This document shows, piece after piece, positions 4,899-5,477 of a DNA stretch of 5,477 bases. The notes below the pieces were generated by a model, which did not search any database, was not told the DNA's origin, and saw nothing but the letters and a program-made list of their open reading frames with translations. The position numbers were made by a program, and so were the translations under genes. Every line of letters begins with the position of its first letter. The first letter of the stretch is position 1. Source of the DNA: Cyanobacteriota bacterium (lineage in GTDB: Bacteria; Cyanobacteriota; Cyanobacteriia; Phormidesmidales; Phormidesmidaceae); contig JAQCKL010000342.1 in assembly GCA_027592485.1 (NCBI GenBank), forward strand, positions 1 to 5,477. Reading direction: 5' to 3'.

Positions 4899-4959
4899 CA
4901 TCGATGGCTGTCCTTTATCCGAATCAGCACTGCTGCAGTAATGCGAATAATTGTTAGCC

Positions 4960-5477
4960 TTACCCTGGGTCAACCTCCAAACGCCCCTGACAGAGCTGAC
5001 GGAAGTGGTCGCCTCGCACTTCGAAATTGGGGTACTGGTCAAAGCTGGCGCAAGCCGGGGAAAGCAACACCACCTTGGCCCCCAAGCTGGGCGCTAACTC
5101 CCGACTGCGCTCCACCGCCTGATCCATTGTTTCTAAGCAGGTGTAGTCGCTGTAGCCCACCGTCTTGAGGCGCGCCGCAAAGGCCGGGGCGGCATCGCCA
5201 ATCAAGAGCACATGGGCCGCTTTAGTTTGAATCATCTGCAACCAAGCCCGGTCATCCCCCTCCTTCGGGGCTCCTCCGGCAATCAGCAGGGCCGGAGCCG
5301 CCACCGCCTGTAGGCCCACCTCAGCGGCGTCATAGTTGGTGGCTTTGCTGTCATTGATAAAGTCGATGCCCTGCCAGGTACAGATTTTTTCCAGCCGGTG
5401 GGGCACCCCAGGGAAGGTGGCGACCCCTTGGGCGATCGCCCCCCCCTCAAGACCAGCCAGATGGGCCGCAGCCACCG
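4960..5477 (-). CDS. murD: UDP-N-acetylmuramoylalanine--D-glutamate ligase, C-terminal part
   Basis: MurD adds D-glutamate to UDP-MurNAc-L-Ala in the cytoplasmic phase of peptidoglycan synthesis, using ATP. The 172 codons in the window (including the stop) hold the end of the central ATPase domain and the whole C-terminal Mur ligase domain; the full enzyme is about 440-460 residues. Counting from the codon at 5475, seen directly are GVPHRLE (23-29), FINDSKATNYDAA (39-51), LLIAGGAPKEGDD (63-75), ETMDQAVE (115-122), and the strongly MurD-specific VLLSPACASFDQYPNFEVRGDHF (136-158, split here by residue number). The GTG at 5475-5473 is an internal Val codon, not a start: homology continues upstream, off the right edge. 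The frame is intact to TAA 4962-4960. The final GRLEVDPG is variable tail. Confidence 0.96.
   Translation of the reverse strand, partial: VAAAHLAGLEGGAIAQGVATFPGVPHRLEKICTWQGIDFINDSKATNYDAAEVGLQAVAAPALLIAGGAPKEGDDRAWLQMIQTKAAHVLLIGDAAPAFAARLKTVGYSDYTCLETMDQAVERSRELAPSLGAKVVLLSPACASFDQYPNFEVRGDHFRQLCQGRLEVDPG

Larger units (their letters stand above)
4604..4959. other. Non-coding gap between murD and the lipoprotein gene
   Basis: No supported gene lies in these 356 nt. The left part holds the lipoprotein promoter. The middle holds a 12-bp stem-loop with a T-rich right flank, and the right part holds two further hairpins. One minus-strand frame stays open from the end of murD to a TAG at 4813-4811 but has no credible start or ribosome site. 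The AT-rich stretch around 4620-4680 contrasts with the GC-rich rest of the window. Confidence 0.6.

Noticed and set aside
4811..4962. Minus-strand open frame after murD ending ...GFTSLHIAYGQDVLGLALPR then TAG
   Set aside because: The tail looks protein-like, but it is out of frame with murD, has no start codon with a ribosome site, and overlaps two hairpins. It may be an old gene remnant but cannot be supported.
4960..5475. murD fragment as a complete 171-residue protein starting at 5475
   Set aside because: The codon there is GTG inside a conserved region, and Mur ligase homology clearly continues past the window edge.
1..5477. A novel defence, phage or mobile system
   Set aside because: No transposase, integrase, recombinase, toxin-antitoxin pair, reverse transcriptase or CRISPR pattern is visible; the Uma2 remnant is broken and alone.

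Overview
The window looks like chromosomal DNA from a cyanobacterium. Five full copies of the cyanobacterial palindrome GCGATCGC (HIP1) lie in about 5.5 kb, where chance would give roughly 0.1. The proteins also read as cyanobacterial versions of their families. The base composition is GC-rich by eye. I cannot name the genus.

Layout from left to right. On the minus strand, the first 34 codons of an unidentified protein (1-102) sit 53 nt downstream of glyQ, the glycyl-tRNA synthetase alpha subunit (156-1043). Next, on the plus strand, is a decayed chimera (about 1244-1938). It joins the N-terminal part of a Uma2/DUF820 endonuclease-like protein to the C-terminal part of a sodium:solute symporter, and it carries an in-frame TAG and a one-base frameshift. 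A roughly 220-nt gap follows with a perfect 15-bp hairpin. Then comes a small minus-strand DUF1232 membrane protein (2157-2468) with a stem-loop directly after its stop codon. The plus strand then carries a 354-residue soluble protein that I do not recognise (2635-3699). It converges, with only 16 nt between the stops, on a minus-strand DUF2227 putative metal-binding membrane protein (3716-4252). Upstream of DUF2227 on the same strand is a tiny, extremely acidic lipoprotein with a DDA repeat (4349-4603), driven by a near-consensus promoter (4648-4676). A 356-nt non-coding stretch with three hairpins separates this from the 3' part of murD (4960 to the right edge, minus strand).

The recognised core genes (glyQ, murD) serve translation and peptidoglycan synthesis. 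The others are small accessory or envelope proteins and one unknown. No shared pathway links them; this is ordinary mixed chromosomal context. The only plausible co-transcribed groups are glyQ with the left-edge gene, and the acidic lipoprotein with DUF2227. I found no CRISPR array, tRNA, rRNA, intact transposase, phage gene or defence system. The most informative items are the chimeric pseudogene, the unidentified 354-residue protein, the repeat-bearing acidic lipoprotein, and a leader motif shared by glyQ and the DUF1232 gene.
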